DNA of 64,000 nt from Cytobacillus oceanisediminis (GCF_007830235.1 NZ_VLKI01000002.1:277962-341961), one strand, 5' to 3'. Counted from the stretch's first letter, positions 8,246 through 17,121 are shown. A program made the numbers and translations. The notes: generated by a model not told the origin, from the letters alone.

Positions 8246-8659
8246 GTGTCAAAATCCATCAAACCACCTTTCACTCATGAGACCGCTCTTGCAAAGGTGA
8301 AAGCAGCAGAAAATGCATGGAACACTAAAGATCCTGAAATTGTAGCTCAAGCTTATACCCCTGATTCACAATGGAGAAATCGAACCGAATTCTTTAAGGG
8401 TAGAGAAGCTATTAAGGAATTTCTTAGGCGAAAATGGGATAAGGAACTTGATTATCGTTTGATGAAGGAGCTATGGTGTTACACGGAAAATCGTATATCT
8501 GTTCGTTTTGAATACGAATGGCGGGATGCTGAAAGCGATCAATGGATGAGAACACACGGAAATGAACACTGGGAATTCGACGATGAGGGTCTAATGAAGC
8601 GTAGGGACATGAGTGCAAATGACTATCCAATTCAAGAGTCTAGACGTCGGTATCGGTAA
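8246..8659 (+). CDS. NTF2-like protein, DUF1348 family
   Basis: Small cytosolic alpha+beta-cone protein (SnoaL/NTF2-like superfamily), 137 residues, the usual length. GTG start with AAAAGGAG upstream. Family-typical elements are [36 protein letters not shown], and the C-terminal [20 protein letters not shown] ending in ND. The biochemical role of the family is not established. The gene is monocistronic, ending in the terminator at 8703-8730. Confidence 0.85.
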   Translation: MSKSIKPPFTHETALAKVKAAENAWNTKDPEIVAQAYTPDSQWRNRTEFFKGREAIKEFLRRKWDKELDYRLMKELWCYTENRISVRFEYEWRDAESDQWMRTHGNEHWEFDDEGLMKRRDMSANDYPIQESRRRYR

Positions 8660-8688
8660 AACACAGATTAAATAGGATTTTACCTTCG

Positions 8689-8760
8689 ATCTTCCGCTAT
8701 CGGGCGCGTTTATTCAGGAACGCGCCTTTTCATGTATTGGGCCAGATTGTGGAACAACTC
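8689..8760 (+). repeat. Accessory-region repeat copy acting as terminator
   Basis: Contains the shared word CTATCGGGCGCGTTTATTCA. Within it GGCGCGTT (8703-8710) pairs perfectly with AACGCGCC (8719-8726) and is followed by TTTTC, so this copy forms the terminator of the DUF1348 gene. A second half-word, GGGCCAGATTGTGGAACAA, follows. Confidence 0.7.
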
Positions 8761-8905
8761 CTTTAAAAAAATTACTTTATGCTAAATTTTAAATGAGATT
8801 GTGAAATTATGTACTTAAAGAACCGGGAAGGTTAATGCAATAAGAATAAGGTATAATTTGTTATATACAATGCCGTTATAGGAAGTGGTTTAAATTATTT
8901 AACCA

Positions 8906-9214
8906 ATAGTTTTGTTTATCCTTGCAGGATTGGCTGAAATTGGTGGAGGTTATTTGATATGGTTAAGAGAAGGTAAGCCATATTATTGGGGAATAGGTGG
9001 AGGAATAGCGTAAACCTTATACGGTGTTATTGCCACATTTCAAACCTTTCCATCATTCGGAAGAATTTACGCTGCATACGGTGGAGTATTTATAGTTTTA
9101 TCTGTTTTATGGGGATGGGGAATTGATAAAAAAACACCTGATTTATATGATTGGGTAGGTGCTGGCATCTGCTTAGCTGGAGTATCCGTAATGTTATTTG
9201 CACCACGCCAATAA
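8906..9214 (+). pseudogene. UPF0060 (YnfA/YfjF) small membrane protein, nonsense-mutated
   Basis: The frame reads [15 protein letters not shown], then [15 protein letters not shown], a TAA stop (9011-9013), then [20 protein letters not shown] and [17 protein letters not shown] to the normal end LFAPRQ. This is a UPF0060 four-helix inner-membrane protein (about 108 residues). The stop replaces the Leu normally following GGIA. Two residues also appear lost after LIW, and no start codon or ribosome site is visible. Accessory repeat copies flank it on both sides. Confidence 0.88.
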
Positions 9215-9220
9215 AAAAAC

Positions 9221-9258
9221 CATCTTCAACAATCGAGCGCTTTTCTTCAATATCCCAA
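9221..9258 (+). repeat. Accessory-region repeat copy
   Basis: CATCTTCAACAATCGAGCGC followed by TTTTCTTCAA, directly after the UPF0060 remnant. Compare 12491-12530, 16735-16810 and 23486-23527. Confidence 0.7.
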
Positions 9259-9482
9259 GTTATAAATAAGCCAAAAATATGCAAGTTTTCATTCATTTTA
9301 TGTATATTTTGGGCTTTTTACATTCAAAAAACATACTGCCATAAACAGACATTTTTTAATTGCCAAATACATTCAGTCATTGTACATGGAAAAGGTGATA
9401 AAGAAATGTCCTTAAGCTAAGGAGTTTAGTTGAACAAGGAAACTACTCTCTTATGTGGAATATTAATATATAAACTTTTTAA

Positions 9483-9983
9483 GGTTGGAAATATCCTGTA
9501 GCTTGGAAGGTAGGAATTTCTATAAAGTATGATTATTTTTCGCATTTTCCATTTGCAGAATTACGTTCACAAGATGGAATGTCTTCTTTCAAAATTTGTA
9601 GTTACAATTATGCTTATCCTCAAGCAGATAACGTAGATGATGGAGACTGGCATAGAAATTAAATCACTCTAACCATTCCCGCATTTAAAGCTGAAATTGA
9701 TGAAGTTATTTTTGAGGGACGCTTAATAAATTTCTTTCTTCAGGAATTACGCTCTTTCTCAGCTTTACACAAAAAAGAAGTAATAATTGAACCTACTGAG
9801 CCCTATTTTAAGTTGACCTTTAGTTTGGATTCAATGAAAAATGTTGGGATAGGTGGGTTTGTACAATACCCTGTTGGATGGGGATCAGAACTCCAGTTTG
9901 AATTCAAAACAGATTTAACATATGTAGATCAGTTTATAAAAGGATTAAAGAAAATTCTGACCAGGTTTCCCCAAAAGATTTAA
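9483..9983 (+). pseudogene. Probable polymorphic-toxin immunity protein, broken
   Basis: One frame is open for about 167 codons except for a TAA at 9660-9662. It reads GWKYPVAWKVG ... NVDDGDWHRN, stop, ITLTIPAFKAEIDEVIFEGR ... FVQYPVGWGSELQFEF ... FIKGLKKILTRFPQKI. The pattern (DGDW near the middle, EP...FKL strand, a W-containing strand, C-terminal L..I...FP) resembles WapI-type immunity proteins. No start codon or ribosome site is evident upstream, so both the 5' end and the nonsense codon mark it as dead. Family assignment is tentative. Confidence 0.5.
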
Positions 9984-10048
9984 ATTCATTTTTTTCGATT
10001 TAGGGTCAGTATAGCTGAACTAGAGTTCAATAAAGGAGTTTAAGTTTA

Positions 10049-10291
10049 ATGGATTACAGCTTTGAAGAATTTCTTGAAGATTTAAAGATGGGAAGAGAAA
10101 TTCACTTTATTTATAGAGAAGAAAATTATTATATCGGTTGTGGAACAGGTCACTTTATGTTTTGGAAGTTCGATGATTCTGCAAGTGAAATCATAGGAGA
10201 AGATGTTGAAGATTTACTTCGAAAAGTTAACTTTGATGGGAAACTAATAAAGGAAGTATGGGATTTAATCAAGATTGTTGATGTATTCTGA
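10049..10291 (+). CDS. Small hypothetical protein, immunity-like, 80 aa
   Basis: Good ribosome site (AAAGGAG, about 10 nt before ATG) and its own terminator, so it is likely expressed. The acidic protein starts YSFEEFLEDLKMGREIHFIY and ends DGKLIKEVWDLIKIVDVF. This beta-rich middle with helical ends resembles small immunity-type proteins found in Bacillus toxin-immunity clusters. Its position right after a broken immunity-like gene supports that. I do not recognise a named family. Confidence 0.55.
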   Translation: MDYSFEEFLEDLKMGREIHFIYREENYYIGCGTGHFMFWKFDDSASEIIGEDVEDLLRKVNFDGKLIKEVWDLIKIVDVF

Positions 10292-10301
10292 TGTGGATCC
10301 C

Positions 10302-10333
10302 GCTGCCAATAAAGGCAGCTTTATTCTTATTAT
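10302..10333 (+). terminator. Terminator of the 80-aa gene
   Basis: GCTGCC-AATAAA-GGCAGC followed by TTTATTCTTATTAT. Confidence 0.85.
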
Positions 10334-10361
10334 ACTAAACCAGCTAATAGAAGCTACTCAG

Positions 10362-11111
10362 TTATTCGATGGTTTCCCTTTGTTCCTGATAGGTTGGCTT
10401 TTTGAAATACGCAAAAACCACAACCTGGTCATAGACTGGGAAATTGTCATCGGTGAAGCGATAAACCTTCACATCCTTAAACCGGCTGCCCAGGATAGGC
10501 GCGCAGTCGTTTAGGACATGCTGCGGAATGCAGAACATCAGCAAAGCACCCTGTTGCAGGACATTCTTGGATGTGCTAGACAATGTTTTTAAAAATACAA
10601 GCTCTGTTCTTTCCTTAAAAACATCGTCGTATGGCGGGTTCAACCACATGACGCCATATTTCGCTTCCGTCCTTACCGTTTCGTATCCATCGTTTACGAC
10701 ATGTTTTAATACAGTGGCTGCTGTTTCACATCGAGTTCTCTCCAATTCGACACCAAATGTAGTGACCTCTGCCTTCGTCTTGGTTTTAATGTGTTCTCCA
10801 AGGCAATGAATGGCTTCCCCTTCTCCGCAGCATGGATCATATGCGTTTATGAATGGTGTGACCTCTGATGCATTTACGGCCAGATGTGGCAAAATCAATT
10901 GCAATTCCTTTAATGGGGTTGGATAGTATCCACCTCTTTGGACAATACGTGAATTAATTTTTGGTCGCGTTTTCTCCAGTAATTCCGAATATGAAAAGTT
11001 TAAACCTAGCCGTCTAAGTTCTGCAGCCAAATCGTAAATAGTTGCCTTGCCCTTAGTTATGTCAGAAAGTAACGCCCATGCTCTAATTGGTTGATGATGC
11101 AAGCTAACCAC
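10362..11111 (-). CDS. SAM-dependent DNA methyltransferase-like protein, DUF6094-type
   Basis: Carries methyltransferase motif I as YDPCCGEGEA, an acidic motif II region (FGVELERTRCETAA) and motif IV as WLNPPYDD, the NPPY signature of amino-group DNA methylases. An upstream GGYYPTP segment is typical of DUF6094 proteins carried by integrative elements. The 249-residue frame starts at a GTG only 1-3 nt from GGAG, with an in-frame stop just upstream. It ends soon after FAYFKKPTYQEQ. Both ends look uncertain, and a shortened C-terminus is likely. No restriction enzyme gene is nearby. Confidence 0.6.
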   Translation of the reverse strand: MVSLHHQPIRAWALLSDITKGKATIYDLAAELRRLGLNFSYSELLEKTRPKINSRIVQRGGYYPTPLKELQLILPHLAVNASEVTPFINAYDPCCGEGEAIHCLGEHIKTKTKAEVTTFGVELERTRCETAATVLKHVVNDGYETVRTEAKYGVMWLNPPYDDVFKERTELVFLKTLSSTSKNVLQQGALLMFCIPQHVLNDCAPILGSRFKDVKVYRFTDDNFPVYDQVVVFAYFKKPTYQEQRETIE

Positions 11112-11195
11112 TCCATATTTATCAATTTCCTATTATAGTATTTTTATCTGACCTCATTGGGGAATGTACATATAAAATTAATAAATAAAGGGTTT

Positions 11196-11636
11196 TTATT
11201 GAACCTGCTTCTTTAATCCGGAATGGGCATTAATAACTGGCGAGAAATGCACAGGATCATACTGTAACGTTTTTCCATTATCATTTTCTATTATTAAATT
11301 TTTTGATGGGCTTATGCCTTTTATTTTATATGGACTTCCTACAGTAAAACCGATCCATTCAATACTCCAAGAGGCAAGCACTGTATCGCCTTTTCCCGCA
11401 AAATAATCTTTAACTGAACAACCTATTCTTACTTTTATATCTTCTAATAAATCATTTTCCATTAAAGTCATTACCAACTTATTCTCCATTAAATTTAATG
11501 GCAAAAGGGGTAATTCTTCTATTCTTACGCCATCTGAATGTTGGGTAATCCCTTTTCCTTTTAAAAGTTCAATAATACGTTGTCTTTCTTGTTCCACTCT
11601 CTTTCGTATTTCATAATCAATATACATCCTTTTCAC
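11196..11636 (-). CDS. Hypothetical protein, 146 aa
   Basis: Unrecognised. Strong ribosome site on the minus strand (AGAAGGAG, 8 nt before the ATG). The N-terminus (MKRMYIDYEIRKRVEQERQR) is a charged helix. The C-terminal half (WIGFTVGSPYKIKGI, LIIENDNGKTLQY) looks like a small SH3-type beta barrel. No membrane segment. It lies between the DUF6094 gene and a truncated subtilase on the same strand. Confidence 0.55.
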   Translation of the reverse strand: MKRMYIDYEIRKRVEQERQRIIELLKGKGITQHSDGVRIEELPLLPLNLMENKLVMTLMENDLLEDIKVRIGCSVKDYFAGKGDTVLASWSIEWIGFTVGSPYKIKGISPSKNLIIENDNGKTLQYDPVHFSPVINAHSGLKKQVQ

Positions 11637-11688
11637 TCCTTCTTATATATAAAAAAAATAAGCCCCCCGAAGGAGACTTATCTTTTGA

Positions 11689-12105
11689 TTATCGAACGCT
11701 CTGTCCTTTGATCAGCTTGTAGATATTGACCAGTCCGTTACCGAACATTGCGTCACTACCCATATCGCCAAGGTCAACGTAACGCTGTTTAATCATATTC
11801 ATGATGACTTCCGGTGTTGCCTTTACACCAGTCTTACGAGTGTATGCCTGAACCAACGCAACGACTCCAGCTACCATCGGTGTTGCCATTGAAGTACCAG
11901 AAAGCTTTGCATACTTGCTAATAGGATATGTTGAGTAAGTATCCACACCAGGAGCGGCAATATCAAGCTCTTTACCGAAGTTAGAGAATCCGGCGCGTCC
12001 TAATGTCTGGTCAACGGCACCAACGGCAATAACTTCATCATAAGCAGCTGGCCAGCCGACATGAGTGTTCTCATTTCCGCTTGCGGCTACAATCACAATT
12101 ATTTG
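11689..12105 (-). pseudogene. Subtilisin-like serine protease (S8), C-terminal part only
   Basis: About 138 codons encode the C-terminal half of a subtilase: IVAASGNENT (oxyanion-hole Asn), AAPGVDTYST and the catalytic-Ser motif GTSMATPMVAG. The propeptide and the regions carrying the catalytic Asp and His are absent. Coding similarity stops at about 12098-12105, where sequence of a glyoxalase-type gene on the other strand begins. It cannot make an active protease. Confidence 0.85.
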
Positions 12106-12433
12106 GAGCTGGTTTCTTGAAGAATTAGGGTATAATCTTTTCCAAGAATGGGAAAGTGGACAAAGTTGGAAAATAGGAGATACTTATATTGTTTTTGTAC
12201 AAACAGAAGAACGGTTTCTTGACGTTCCATATCATAGATGTCGAGTAGGTTTAAATCATTTAGCATTTCACGCAGATTCACGAGAACACGTCGATGATAT
12301 GACTATGAAATTAAAAGATAACGGAATAAACGTTCTTTATACAAACCAGCATCCATTTGCGGGGGGAGACGATCATTATGCAGTTTTCTTTGAAGACCCG
12401 GATAGAATTAAAGTTGAACTTGTTGCACCTTAA
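12099..12433 (+). pseudogene. VOC/glyoxalase-family protein, 5' truncated
   Basis: From WSWFLEELGYNLFQEW to VFFEDPDRIKVELVAP the frame is a typical vicinal-oxygen-chelate protein (metal-ligand His in GLNHLAFHADS, Glu in IKVELV). The first beta-strand with its metal ligand, about 15-20 residues, is replaced by antisense subtilase sequence. The apparent ORF start at 12065 lies in that foreign sequence and has no ribosome site. Confidence 0.8.
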
Positions 12434-12490
12434 TTATTCAATATTAGGGTGATTTTATAGAAACAGCTGTGAAGCTTTTACATCGTTATT

Positions 12491-12530
12491 CGATCTTCAA
12501 CAATAGGGCGCGATTGTGGGAAAACGTCAA
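12491..12530 (+). repeat. Accessory-region repeat copy
   Basis: CGATCTTCAACAATAGGGCG then CGATTGTGGG, matching the family at 8689, 9221, 15961, 16735 and 23486. Confidence 0.65.
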
Positions 12531-12580
12531 AGATCGATATATATTAGTCATGTCTAATATATATCGATCTTTATTTTTTA
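12529..12580. terminator. Very strong bidirectional terminator hairpin
   Basis: AAAGATCGATATATATTAG (12529-12547) pairs perfectly over 19 bp with its complement at 12554-12572, around the loop TCATGT; ATTTTTT follows. It insulates the broken VOC gene from the tetR cassette. Confidence 0.85.
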
Positions 12581-12733
12581 TGACTTCTTATGATTTAGGT
12601 CTTGATAAATCTTTTTTTCAAAATGGATTCTTTTATTTACCCTAAAATACGGGTGTTTTTGATCAAACTTTATTTCATGGCAACATTTTTCAGTCGCTCC
12701 ATCATTTTATTAGTACTAAAGGTGAAATTTATC

Positions 12734-12793
12734 TTGACAAATTTATAACGGATGGAATAAAATACAATCGAATGACAGTCATTACTGACTGTC
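12734..12793 (+). promoter_or_regulatory. tetR promoter with autoregulatory operator
   Basis: TTGACA (12734-12739) is followed 18 bp later by TAAAAT (12758-12763). Just downstream lies the perfect palindrome GACAGTCA-TTAC-TGACTGTC (12774-12793), overlapping the expected transcription start. This is a classical TetR self-repression layout. Confidence 0.75.
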
Positions 12794-12811
12794 GGTGGGG
12801 AGGATGAGAGT

Positions 12812-13402
12812 ATGAGCTGGAGTAATAATTTAAGCAACGATGATAAGCTGCTGTTAGCAGCCATCGATCTAATAGCGGAGAAAGGTTACAATGGTGTATC
12901 TACCCAGGAAATCGCTACTTTGGCAGGTTTGAGTGAAAAAACGCTGTTTCGCCGATTTGGAAGCAAACAAAATCTTCTCGAAACGGCGTTTGACCGTTTT
13001 CATTATGCTGAAGAGATAACAAAACTTTTTAACGAGAAGCTCTTATGGGATTTGCAAACAGATTTGTTCCTGATCAGTCGAACATATCATGAAATTATGA
13101 ATCGTAACCGGAAAATGATTATGATCAGCATCAAGGAGGAAGGTAATCTACCCGGGTTTAGAGAAAGAACACAAAAACACCCTCGACAATTACTGGAGAT
13201 TTTGACTAATTACTTTATGACAATGTACGAAAAAGGAAAGCTGATTCGAACAAACCCAGAGTTACAGGCGTTGTCGTTCATGATGCTTAATTTCGGCGCT
13301 TTTATGAACAACCTAGATTCCAATGATAACTTTCCAAACGTGTCTTTAGAGACATTTATAATGGAGAGTGTGCAAACATTCACTAGGGCTTTAACTCCCT
13401 AG
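12812..13402 (+). CDS. TetR/AcrR-family transcriptional repressor
   Basis: 196-residue regulator with a TetR N-terminal HTH (LIAEKGYNGVSTQEIATLAG, then LSEKTLFRRFGSKQNLL) and a helical ligand-binding C-terminus. ATG at 12812 with GGGGAGG 8 nt before it. It is first in a cassette with the MFS pump and an azoreductase. Operator copies at 12774-12793 and 13421-13440 suggest it represses itself and the pump. Inducer unknown, probably an aromatic, quinone or dye-like compound, judging by the azoreductase (inference). Confidence 0.9.
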   Translation: MSWSNNLSNDDKLLLAAIDLIAEKGYNGVSTQEIATLAGLSEKTLFRRFGSKQNLLETAFDRFHYAEEITKLFNEKLLWDLQTDLFLISRTYHEIMNRNRKMIMISIKEEGNLPGFRERTQKHPRQLLEILTNYFMTMYEKGKLIRTNPELQALSFMMLNFGAFMNNLDSNDNFPNVSLETFIMESVQTFTRALTP

Positions 13403-13419
13403 TTTTTCTACCAACATTA

Positions 13420-13440
13420 TGACAGTCAGTACAGACAGAC
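13420..13440 (+). promoter_or_regulatory. Second TetR operator, upstream of the MFS pump
   Basis: TGACAGTCAGTACAGACAGAC shares its left half (TGACAGTCA) with the perfect palindrome before tetR; the right half is degenerate. Confidence 0.55.
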
Positions 13441-13487
13441 AATTCATCTTTGTTAAATAAGATTTAATTGAAGGGTGGTTCTGGAGA

Positions 13488-14864
13488 ATGGAAAAGGAAG
13501 TATCTCAACAAACAGGAGAAAAATTAATGCGTATTGTGATGTTCACACTTGTCCTTTCAGCAATGAGCGTATTGATGTTTAACTTCGTACTTCCCGAAAT
13601 TAGTAAAGCTTTTGATCTTACTACTGCTCAGGTGAGCTGGGTCACTTCATCGTATGCTTTAATTTACGGGATAGGAACGGTCATTTACGGGAAGCTGGCA
13701 GACCGATATAAGCTTAAAAATTTGCTAACATTTGGATTGATATTTTTTGCTGTCGGTTCACTGTTTGGCTTCGCCTCCCAAACTTTCTGGATGGTGCTTG
13801 TCGGAAGGTGCTTGCAGGCAGTAGGAGCTGCTGCTATCCCAGCAACAGCTATGATTATTCCATTGCGCTACTTTCCTCCTGAGCAGAGAGGTTCAGCAAT
13901 GGGTACTGCGTTCGTAGGTTTGGCTCTTGGCAGTGCTCTTGGTCCAGTTATTTCTGCATTAATTGTAAGTGTTGCGCATTGGCGCTGGTTATTCTGTATC
14001 CCTCTCTTCATTTTAATTACGTTGCCCTTTTATCGTAAAAATTTGGGGGAAGAGAAGGGAGATCCCGGAAAACTTGACTGGGTTGGAGGCGGTTTGCTTG
14101 CGACTACAGTGACTTTGCTTCTTTTAGGTGTTACAAGTGGAACGTGGTGGTTTACTATTGGCGGATTACTCGCTTTAGCGCTATTCATAGCACGAATTCG
14201 TTCCGTTTCAGATCCGTTTGTTCAACCTGGACTTTTTACAAATAAGAGCTATGCTCTCAGACTTATAATAACTTTTCTAATCAGCGGAATTGGTTTTTCC
14301 CTTTATTTTCTAAGTCCATTGCTTTTGGCTCATGTACATCAGTTGTCACCTAGCTGGATCGGTTTTGCGATGGTTCCTGCTGCAGCAGCCTCAGCAATAC
14401 TTGGGAGAAAAGGTGGTAAACTTGCTGATTTAAAAGGGAATTCTTATCTCTACTTTGTTGCATCTGGATTGTTATTGACATGTTTTATTTTGCTTTCAAC
14501 TTTTACTGGAATATCTCCCGTATTCATTGCTATCTTTTTGATTTTCGGTAATGTGGGGCAAACCTTTATGGTGATTGCGATGTCCAATTCAGTCTCAATG
14601 ACTTTGCCAAAGGAACAGGCTGGAGTGGGAATGGGACTTTTATCAATGCTAAATTTCATCGCAGGGGGAATGGCTTCAGGGATTTACGGTAAGGTGGTGG
14701 ACCTTGGCTCCAATGACCATTGGAACCCTGCAAATATCTATCCAAACGGTATCATTTACAGCAATATATTTCTCGTTCTTACTGCTTTACATGTAGGCAT
14801 TCTGTTATTTTACTATTTTCAGTTTGGCAGAGCAAAGAGAAAAAGCATCCAGTTTGAAGGCTAA
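13488..14864 (+). CDS. MFS drug efflux pump, Tet(L)/QacA-like (DHA2)
   Basis: 458-residue polytopic protein with about 14 predicted membrane segments. The DHA family signatures YGKLADRYKLKNLL (loop 2-3) and GRCLQAVGAAAIPA (motif C region after TM4) are present. Length and arrangement match Tet(L)/Tet(K)-type proton antiporters, but substrate cannot be read from sequence. GGTGGTT with the ATG at 13488 gives the start. It is cotranscribed with, or repressed alongside, the preceding TetR gene. Confidence 0.88.
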   Translation: MEKEVSQQTGEKLMRIVMFTLVLSAMSVLMFNFVLPEISKAFDLTTAQVSWVTSSYALIYGIGTVIYGKLADRYKLKNLLTFGLIFFAVGSLFGFASQTFWMVLVGRCLQAVGAAAIPATAMIIPLRYFPPEQRGSAMGTAFVGLALGSALGPVISALIVSVAHWRWLFCIPLFILITLPFYRKNLGEEKGDPGKLDWVGGGLLATTVTLLLLGVTSGTWWFTIGGLLALALFIARIRSVSDPFVQPGLFTNKSYALRLIITFLISGIGFSLYFLSPLLLAHVHQLSPSWIGFAMVPAAAASAILGRKGGKLADLKGNSYLYFVASGLLLTCFILLSTFTGISPVFIAIFLIFGNVGQTFMVIAMSNSVSMTLPKEQAGVGMGLLSMLNFIAGGMASGIYGKVVDLGSNDHWNPANIYPNGIIYSNIFLVLTALHVGILLFYYFQFGRAKRKSIQFEG

Positions 14865-14914
14865 AGTTAGTTTAGATTAAGTTTCACTATTACTCATATT
14901 TGGAGGAGATTAAA

Positions 14915-15529
14915 ATGACAACAACTTTATTTGTTAAAGCGAACAATCGTCAAGGATCTGTTACTGGGAATTTGTATGATGCATTTTTGGAAAGCTATAG
15001 AGCATCACATCCAAATGATTCGGTGATTGAACTCGATTTGTATAAAGAAACATTGCCATATTTAGGTGATGTTATGATTAGTGGAAATTTCAAAACATCT
15101 CAGGGAATGGAACTCACACCGGAAGAGAAGACGATACAAGATATTGTTACTAGGTATCTAGAACAGTTTATCGCAACTGATAAATTGATCATTGCTTTTC
15201 CACTTTGGAACTTAACAGTTCCTGCCGTTCTACACTCCTATCTGGATTATATGCATCACCCGCGTAAAACATTTAAGTATACAGCTGAAGGCTTAGTGGG
15301 TCTATTACCTGATAAGAAAGTGGCTTTATTGAACGCAAGAGGCGGGGTATACGCAGAAGGGGATTCTTCTGAAATGGCTGTAAGTTTTGTTAAGAATCAT
15401 TTGAACGTTTTTGGTATTACAGACATTACAACGGTAGTTATTGAAGGGCACAATCAATTTCCTGATCAAAGTGAAACTATTATTGAGGAAGGTCTTCGAA
15501 AAGCAGCTCAAGCTGCGAAAACATTTTGA
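14915..15529 (+). CDS. azoR: FMN-dependent NADH-azoreductase family protein
   Basis: Flavodoxin-fold enzyme reducing quinones and azo dyes with NADH. ATG at 14915 is chosen since TGGAGGAG (14901-14908) is its ribosome site; the upstream TTG would lie inside that site. The 204-residue product shows the AzoR FMN loop ([15 protein letters not shown]), [18 protein letters not shown], and the LLNARGGVY flavin-contact segment. It is the third gene of the TetR cassette, so quinone or dye stress is the probable inducer. Confidence 0.9.
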   Translation: MTTTLFVKANNRQGSVTGNLYDAFLESYRASHPNDSVIELDLYKETLPYLGDVMISGNFKTSQGMELTPEEKTIQDIVTRYLEQFIATDKLIIAFPLWNLTVPAVLHSYLDYMHHPRKTFKYTAEGLVGLLPDKKVALLNARGGVYAEGDSSEMAVSFVKNHLNVFGITDITTVVIEGHNQFPDQSETIIEEGLRKAAQAAKTF

Positions 15530-15604
15530 CATTTGTTTAATTCAGTACGATATATCAATTCAAAACGAATTGTAGATAAACATTTTTAAGAAAGGGTGAG
15601 GCGA

Positions 15605-15910
15605 ATGATACTTGAATCATTAAGACAGGAGCTTCTTAGCTGGAATGGTGTTAGCGAGCATCCACATCGGTTTGGAGGAGTGGAATTTCGCTATAAAAAT
15701 AAAGAATTAGGTCATTTGCATGGAGAAAACCTTGCTGACTTTCCTTTTCCTAAATTGGTTAGAGATGAACTCATTCAAGCAAGACTAGCGGACCCACATC
15801 ATGTACTTCCCAATTCGGGCTGGGTAAGTTTTTGGATCAAAGGGGAGCAAGATATTCCTCATTTATTAAAGTTGTTCAAAATGCAATATGACAGAATCAC
15901 TAAAAAGTGA
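15605..15910 (+). CDS. Luciferase-like DUF5519 family protein
   Basis: Small protein of 101 residues with the family core RFGGVEFRYKNKELGHLHG, FPFPKLVRDELI, and HHVLPNSGWVSFWIKGEQDI. GGGTGAGG lies just upstream of the ATG at 15605. The family is widespread in soil bacteria with no confirmed activity. It may be cotranscribed with azoR (75 bp gap). Confidence 0.8.
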   Translation: MILESLRQELLSWNGVSEHPHRFGGVEFRYKNKELGHLHGENLADFPFPKLVRDELIQARLADPHHVLPNSGWVSFWIKGEQDIPHLLKLFKMQYDRITKK

Positions 15911-15960
15911 GCTTATTATTTTAGGAGCCACTTCTGAAACTTATTCTTATCTTATGGTTA

Positions 15961-16034
15961 TTCTGCAAGCGGGCGCTTTTCTGGAATAAGTACAGCGTCT
16001 TTTTTTATGAATAGGGCCATTTAATTGAATAAGG
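15961..16034 (+). repeat. Accessory-region repeat, long copy with terminator
   Basis: GCGGGCGCTTTTCTGGAATA ... CAGCGTC TTTTTTT ... GGGCCATTTAATTGAATAAG. GGCGCT pairs with AGCGTC (one G-T) before seven T residues, so it can end transcription of the DUF5519 gene. It aligns over about 70 bp with 16735-16810. Confidence 0.75.
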
Positions 16035-16202
16035 CTTATCAAGCTGTATTGTTGAACAATGGATATAATCATACTTTAGAATGAAAGAAGATGCAGCCAT
16101 TGTTGGATGTAACAATTCCATTAAATTAATAAACTAAAGATATCAAATTAACAATTGATGATTTTTAATCCTTATAATCTTAAATCAGGAGGATAAATAA
16201 AT

Positions 16203-16652
16203 ATGACTAAAGATTTTGATGTTCATAACTCAAGAGAGGAACGGCAACAAGAAATCGATGTAATCCACCAAACAATCACCAATATGGAGGTAGCATTTAA
16301 TCAACATGATGCAGATAAATTAGATAGTCACTTCACTCAAAATGCTACCTGGGTCAATGTTTTCGGCACCCAGCTATCAGGTTGGGAGCAAATCAATGAA
16401 ACGCACAAAATTCTCTTAGCCGGACCACTCAGCAACTCATATGCTCTTTACAAGGTTGAAAGCATTAAATTTGTGCGCCCAGATGTAGCTATTGCACATA
16501 TTCGCCAATATCCTACGACCTCTGAAGGGAAAGTGATAGAAAACGGGCAGTGCAGTCTCGCTATTTATGTGATGGTCAAAGAACAGGGAACATGGCAGGT
16601 CACCGCAGGACAGAATACATTTATCCAAGAAACTCCTCCAGTTAATTCATAA
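16203..16652 (+). CDS. SnoaL-like protein, SgcJ/EcaC family
   Basis: 149-residue NTF2/ketosteroid-isomerase-fold protein. AGGAGG sits ahead of the ATG. Family marks are EVAFNQHDADKLDSHF-like helix 1 (here VAFNQHDADKLDSHFTQNA), TWVNVFG and the C-terminal WQVTAGQNT strand. No catalytic function is proven for these standalone proteins; related ones take part in antibiotic biosynthesis or act on small hydrophobic ligands. Confidence 0.8.
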   Translation: MTKDFDVHNSREERQQEIDVIHQTITNMEVAFNQHDADKLDSHFTQNATWVNVFGTQLSGWEQINETHKILLAGPLSNSYALYKVESIKFVRPDVAIAHIRQYPTTSEGKVIENGQCSLAIYVMVKEQGTWQVTAGQNTFIQETPPVNS

Positions 16653-16734
16653 TTCGAAACATGATCCAAGTGATCTGGGACTATAACCGTTTAACAAAGA
16701 CAATTATTTGTATTTAAGCTCTTTATTAGTGCTT

Positions 16735-16810
16735 GTTCCACAATCGGGCGCTTTTCTGAAATAAGGAAGGTGTCTTTCTTCATGAAAAGGGCCATTTAAT
16801 GGAGCAAGTG
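16735..16810 (+). repeat. Accessory-region repeat, long copy
   Basis: CCACAATCGGGCGCTTTTCT ... GGTGTCTTTCTTCATGAAAA ... GGGCCATTTAATGGAGCAAG. It is about 70 bp collinear with 15961-16034; the terminator stem is weakened here. Confidence 0.75.
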
Positions 16811-17121
16811 CTGTTTCTTATAAAGTGTGATAATTTATAATAAAGTTTGATTAATGATTGATGATAGGTATTAAAGTGTATTAAAAATAGAATGTTAAGA
16901 AAAGTGGGACTGCGTTTCCTTTTTTATTAACGCAAAGTAGAAATAAAGTGAAAATCCATTTAAAATATTGAAATTTGTGCTATAAAGTTTTATGAAATTT
17001 ATCCACGTGTAAAAGACTTATGATTTAACACTTATTTTTTCGTTATAACAATATAATCTTGTTAAGAAAGTCAGCAATGATATATTTGGCTTCTCGGTAG
17101 AAAATAACATGAGGTGATTAG
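16811..17121. other. AT-rich intergenic region before the AraC gene
   Basis: Very AT-rich, no ORF with a ribosome site and no clear dyad. It presumably carries the promoter of the AraC/GH39 gene, but I see no convincing -35/-10 pair. Confidence 0.5.

Noticed and set aside
9151-9420. 89-aa ORF overlapping the UPF0060 remnant
   Set aside because: It is a frame-shifted reading of the remnant plus a repeat copy, without a start signal.
10275-10514. 79-aa plus-strand ORF
   Set aside because: It lies over the terminator of the 80-aa gene and antisense to the methyltransferase-like gene, with no ribosome site.
12065-12098. Start of the VOC ORF upstream of 12099
   Set aside because: These codons are antisense to the subtilase catalytic domain; the true N-terminus is lost.
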